The notes under the pieces: generated by a model | What the model saw: only the letters and a program-made list of their open reading frames with translations | Databases searched by the model: none | Told to the model about the DNA's origin: nothing | Translations under genes and position numbers: made by a program | In this document: piece by piece, positions 4,337 to 6,299 of the stretch | Position numbering within the stretch: the stretch's first letter is position 1 | Layout of the letters: each line of letters starts with the position of its first letter | Source: Verrucomicrobia bacterium UBA6354 | Lineage (GTDB): Bacteria; Verrucomicrobiota; Kiritimatiellia; RFP12; UBA1067 | NCBI GenBank assembly: GCA_002440145.1 | Contig: DJRS01000160.1 | Span: 701 to 6,999 of the forward strand | DNA length: 6,299 nt | Direction of reading: 5' to 3'

Positions 4337-6299
4337 ATGATGAAGAAAATCAAAGCGATCGGACTGTCCGGCGCGGGCGTCTGCCTGCTGCTGGCCGGCT
4401 GCAACCCGAAGGACGCCGCCCTGGGCGGCGCGCGCAAGGCGTCGGCCTGCACGCAGGCGGCGTCGCCGTGGAAGGTGCTGCCGATCTACGGCGGCGGCTA
4501 CGTGCAGAACGTGGTGATTGCCCCGTCGGATCCGGACGTCTGGTACTGCTACGTGGACGTGGGCGGCCCGTACCGCTCGGACGACCGTGGCATGAGCTGG
4601 CGTCCGCTCCACCAGAACTACCTGCCGTCGCAGACCGCGCGCTCCGCCGCGTGCGCGCGGTCGCTGTCGGTCGATCCGCGAGACGCGGACAGCTTCGTGC
4701 TGGTCGCAGGCAACCAGTACGACCGGCCGGCGGGCGCGTTCGTCTCGCGCGACGGCGGCCGAACGTTCCGCCAGACGCTGTTCGGGCGCTTCTACGGCAA
4801 CGGTCCGTGGCGTCCGGCCGGGCTGTGCCTCGCGCGCAATCCGTCCAACCCCGACGAGCTGATCGCGGGCGAGGACATGGACGGCCTCTTCCTCTCGGAG
4901 GACAACGGCGAGACGTGGCGCCTGACGGGTCCCAAGGGCCACTGGTTCACGGACATCAAGTACGACCGCGCGGCGCCGGGCCGCGTCTACGCCTGCGCGC
5001 CCGCGCCGCTGAAACGTGTCATGAACAGCGCGAGCCGGCGGCGCGCGTTCAGGCTGGACAGGGGGCGCAAGACGGGCTTCTACGCGAGCGCGGACGGCGG
5101 CCGCACCTGGACGCGTCTTTCGGACGACGCGCCGGCGGAATTGGTGCAGATCGAGGGGAACGGCGACCTCGTGGGCGTCTTCTCCGACTATCGCGAAATC
5201 CGCATCTCGCACGACGGCGGCCGCACGTGGTCCGACTTCCACCAGGGCCTGCCGAAGAAGGCCGACGCCTATTTCGCCGACTCCAAGCCGATTCCCTACG
5301 AGTACTACGCCTTCGCCGCCGGGAAGGACTTCTATCTCGCGGCGGACGCCGCCGGGACGCTCTACCGGCGCGGCGCGGCGGACGCGCAGTGGACGAAGGT
5401 CGCGCGCGGCGCGGTCGAATGGGGCGATCCCGAATGCGAGAACACGCCCGTCCTGGAGAGGAAGCGCCAGCGGAAGGTCTTCGAGTGCGCATGTTCGATT
5501 GTCATCGACCCGGCCGACCCGAAGCACTGGATGATCACCGACTGGTATCACATCTGGCAGTCGCCGAACGAGGGCCGCGACTGGACGGCGCGCACGCGCG
5601 GCATGATGCAGCTCGTGTCGTTCGACCTCGCGTTCGACCCGTTCAGCGCGGACAACATCATCTACGGCGTGGCGGACATGGGCATGTACGGCACGTGGAA
5701 CGGCGGGCGCACGTGGGAGACGCCGAAGAACCACCCCTACGTGCAGCGCCTGGCGTTCTCGAAGAAGACACCCGGCGTCCTGTACGCGGTGGGGACGCGG
5801 GGGCAGACCTTCTTCTTCCGCTCGGACGACAGCGGGCGCACCTGGACGTCGCTCGTCGGCAAGCCGGGGCTGCCGCGCCCGATGAAGGAGCCGGACCCCT
5901 GCGCGTTCGGCGTGGAGGTCGATCCCCTGACGGACGACGTGTACGTCACGGTGTCCGGCCCGTGCGCGCCGGGGAAGGGCGGCGTCTACCGGTCGCATGA
6001 CCGCGGCGAGACCTGGGAGTGGTTCTCGAAGGGGCTGCCCGCCGGCAAGGGGCTCTTCCGCGACGGCGAATGGAGCGGCGACCTCGCCTGGCCGATGGTC
6101 TTTTCGCCGGACGGCTCGTGCGTGCTGACGCTCCCGAAGCTGCGCGAGGTCTGGTACCTGGACCGCAAGGCGGGCGTCTGGCGCAATTCGGGCGACAAGA
6201 GCTGGAACAACCGCGTGGTCGCCGACCCGTTCCGTCCGGGGCGCTTCATCAAGACGGGAACGATCATGCGCGAATCGACGGACGGCGGGCGCACGTGGC
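4337..6299 (+). CDS. Asp-box (BNR) beta-propeller lipoprotein, GH74-like, 3' partial
   Basis: The gene stays open to the window edge: 654 codons are visible and the stop lies beyond. The N-terminus is a Sec lipoprotein signal ending in LAGC, with Cys22 as the lipidated residue. Ten Asp-box repeats (S-x-D-x-G-x-T-W type) begin at residues 81, 137, 187, 251, 291, 409, 453, 496, 553 and 647, which implies many propeller blades. Residues 45-80 read WKVLPIYGGGYVQNVVIAPS followed by DPDVWYCYVDVGGPYR, closely resembling the start of GH74 xyloglucanases (GGGG..., then TDxGGxYRW); Asp74 falls where GH74 has a catalytic aspartate. A second segment, FDPFSADNIIYGVADMGMYG (433-452), could begin a second propeller. 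The gap without boxes at 299-408 fits a junction between two propellers. GH74 catalytic regions exceed 700 residues, so a modest part is missing. It could instead be a sortilin/VPS10-like or non-catalytic glycan-binding propeller. The start at 4337 or 4340 cannot be separated. Confidence 0.85.
   Translation, partial: MMKKIKAIGLSGAGVCLLLAGCNPKDAALGGARKASACTQAASPWKVLPIYGGGYVQNVVIAPSDPDVWYCYVDVGGPYRSDDRGMSWRPLHQNYLPSQTARSAACARSLSVDPRDADSFVLVAGNQYDRPAGAFVSRDGGRTFRQTLFGRFYGNGPWRPAGLCLARNPSNPDELIAGEDMDGLFLSEDNGETWRLTGPKGHWFTDIKYDRAAPGRVYACAPAPLKRVMNSASRRRAFRLDRGRKTGFYASADGGRTWTRLSDDAPAELVQIEGNGDLVGVFSDYREIRISHDGGRTWSDFHQGLPKKADAYFADSKPIPYEYYAFAAGKDFYLAADAAGTLYRRGAADAQWTKVARGAVEWGDPECENTPVLERKRQRKVFECACSIVIDPADPKHWMITDWYHIWQSPNEGRDWTARTRGMMQLVSFDLAFDPFSADNIIYGVADMGMYGTWNGGRTWETPKNHPYVQRLAFSKKTPGVLYAVGTRGQTFFFRSDDSGRTWTSLVGKPGLPRPMKEPDPCAFGVEVDPLTDDVYVTVSGPCAPGKGGVYRSHDRGETWEWFSKGLPAGKGLFRDGEWSGDLAWPMVFSPDGSCVLTLPKLREVWYLDRKAGVWRNSGDKSWNNRVVADPFRPGRFIKTGTIMRESTDGGRTW
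4364..4387 (+). repeat. 24-base direct repeat, copy 2 (signal-peptide core of the propeller lipoprotein)
   Basis: Identical to 1761-1784 and in the same reading phase, encoding LSGAGVCL at residues 10-17 of gene 4. The surrounding bases differ between the copies, but both genes also open with ATGATGAA, giving similar short Lys-rich N-termini. Confidence 0.85.
4577..6298 (+). repeat. Array of ten Asp-box (BNR) coding repeats
   Basis: Eight-residue boxes lie at 4577-4600 (SDDRGMSW), 4745-4768 (SRDGGRTF), 4895-4918 (SEDNGETW), 5087-5110 (SADGGRTW), 5207-5230 (SHDGGRTW), 5561-5584 (SPNEGRDW), 5693-5716 (TWNGGRTW), 5822-5845 (SDDSGRTW), 5993-6016 (SHDRGETW) and 6275-6298 (STDGGRTW). Spacing is about 40-65 residues, except for gaps of about 118 residues between boxes 5 and 6 and 94 between boxes 9 and 10. 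Asp boxes are turn motifs between strands of propeller blades in sialidases, GH74 and sortilin-like proteins. The sixth and seventh boxes have lost the central Asp. Confidence 0.9.

Noticed and set aside
2782..4452. A 556-codon minus-strand open frame opposite the oxidoreductase gene.
   Set aside because: Same reasoning: the composition is that of an antisense shadow, with no domain motif, and the plus-strand gene is unambiguous.
4115..5998. A 627-codon open frame on the minus strand.
   Set aside because: It lies opposite genes 3 and 4, whose plus-strand products have clear family motifs. Its translation is Arg/Ala/Val-rich without recognisable domains, as expected for the complement of GC-rich codons.
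4468..6000. A 510-codon plus-strand open frame overlapping gene 4 in another frame.
   Set aside because: Its product is Arg/Gly-rich with no domain. The frame starting at 4337 has a lipoprotein signal and ten Asp boxes, and stays open to the window edge.

Overview
The window is high in GC (roughly two thirds by eye) and gene-dense, and every supported gene lies on the + strand. It holds four consecutive genes for exported proteins: (1) a Tat-type secreted glycosidase-like TIM barrel related to clan GH-D (alpha-galactosidase-like); (2) a Sec-type lipoprotein with a C-terminal DUF1080 / 3-keto-disaccharide hydrolase domain; (3) a Tat-type Gfo/Idh/MocA oxidoreductase; and (4) a Sec-type lipoprotein with at least ten Asp-box (BNR) repeats and a GH74-like start, cut off by the right edge of the window. 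No RNA genes, CRISPR arrays, transposases or att sites were seen.

Layout: bases 1-54 are a short leader with a strong ribosome binding site. Gene 1 is 55-1695, then a 32-base gap, gene 2 at 1728-2720, a 46-base gap, gene 3 at 2767-4335, a 1-base gap, and gene 4 from 4337 past the end. Each gene has a Shine-Dalgarno-like purine run 6-8 bases before its start. No terminator-like hairpin separates the genes, so one operon is likely. Long open frames on the minus strand and in other plus frames are by-products of the GC-rich codon pattern.

Organism: exported Gfo/Idh/MocA proteins with RRxFL signals, DUF1080 lipoproteins and Asp-box propellers in one GC-rich cluster are typical of the PVC bacteria (Verrucomicrobiota, Kiritimatiellota, Lentisphaerota, Planctomycetota). 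This is an inference from gene content; there is no phylogenetic marker in the window.

How the genes may work together: in characterised keto-sugar pathways a Gfo/Idh/MocA enzyme oxidises a sugar hydroxyl (often C3), and a DUF1080-type enzyme then breaks the activated glycosidic bond. Here that pair sits beside a conventional glycosidase-like protein and a GH74-like double propeller. All four carry N-terminal export signals ending in a cysteine that could be lipidated, so the cluster looks like a cell-envelope glycan-degradation set mixing hydrolytic and oxidative steps. The substrate cannot be told from the sequence.

The most notable details are a 24-base perfect repeat encoding the signal-peptide core in genes 2 and 4, the alternation of Tat and Sec signals, and divergence at the expected catalytic motifs of gene 1.
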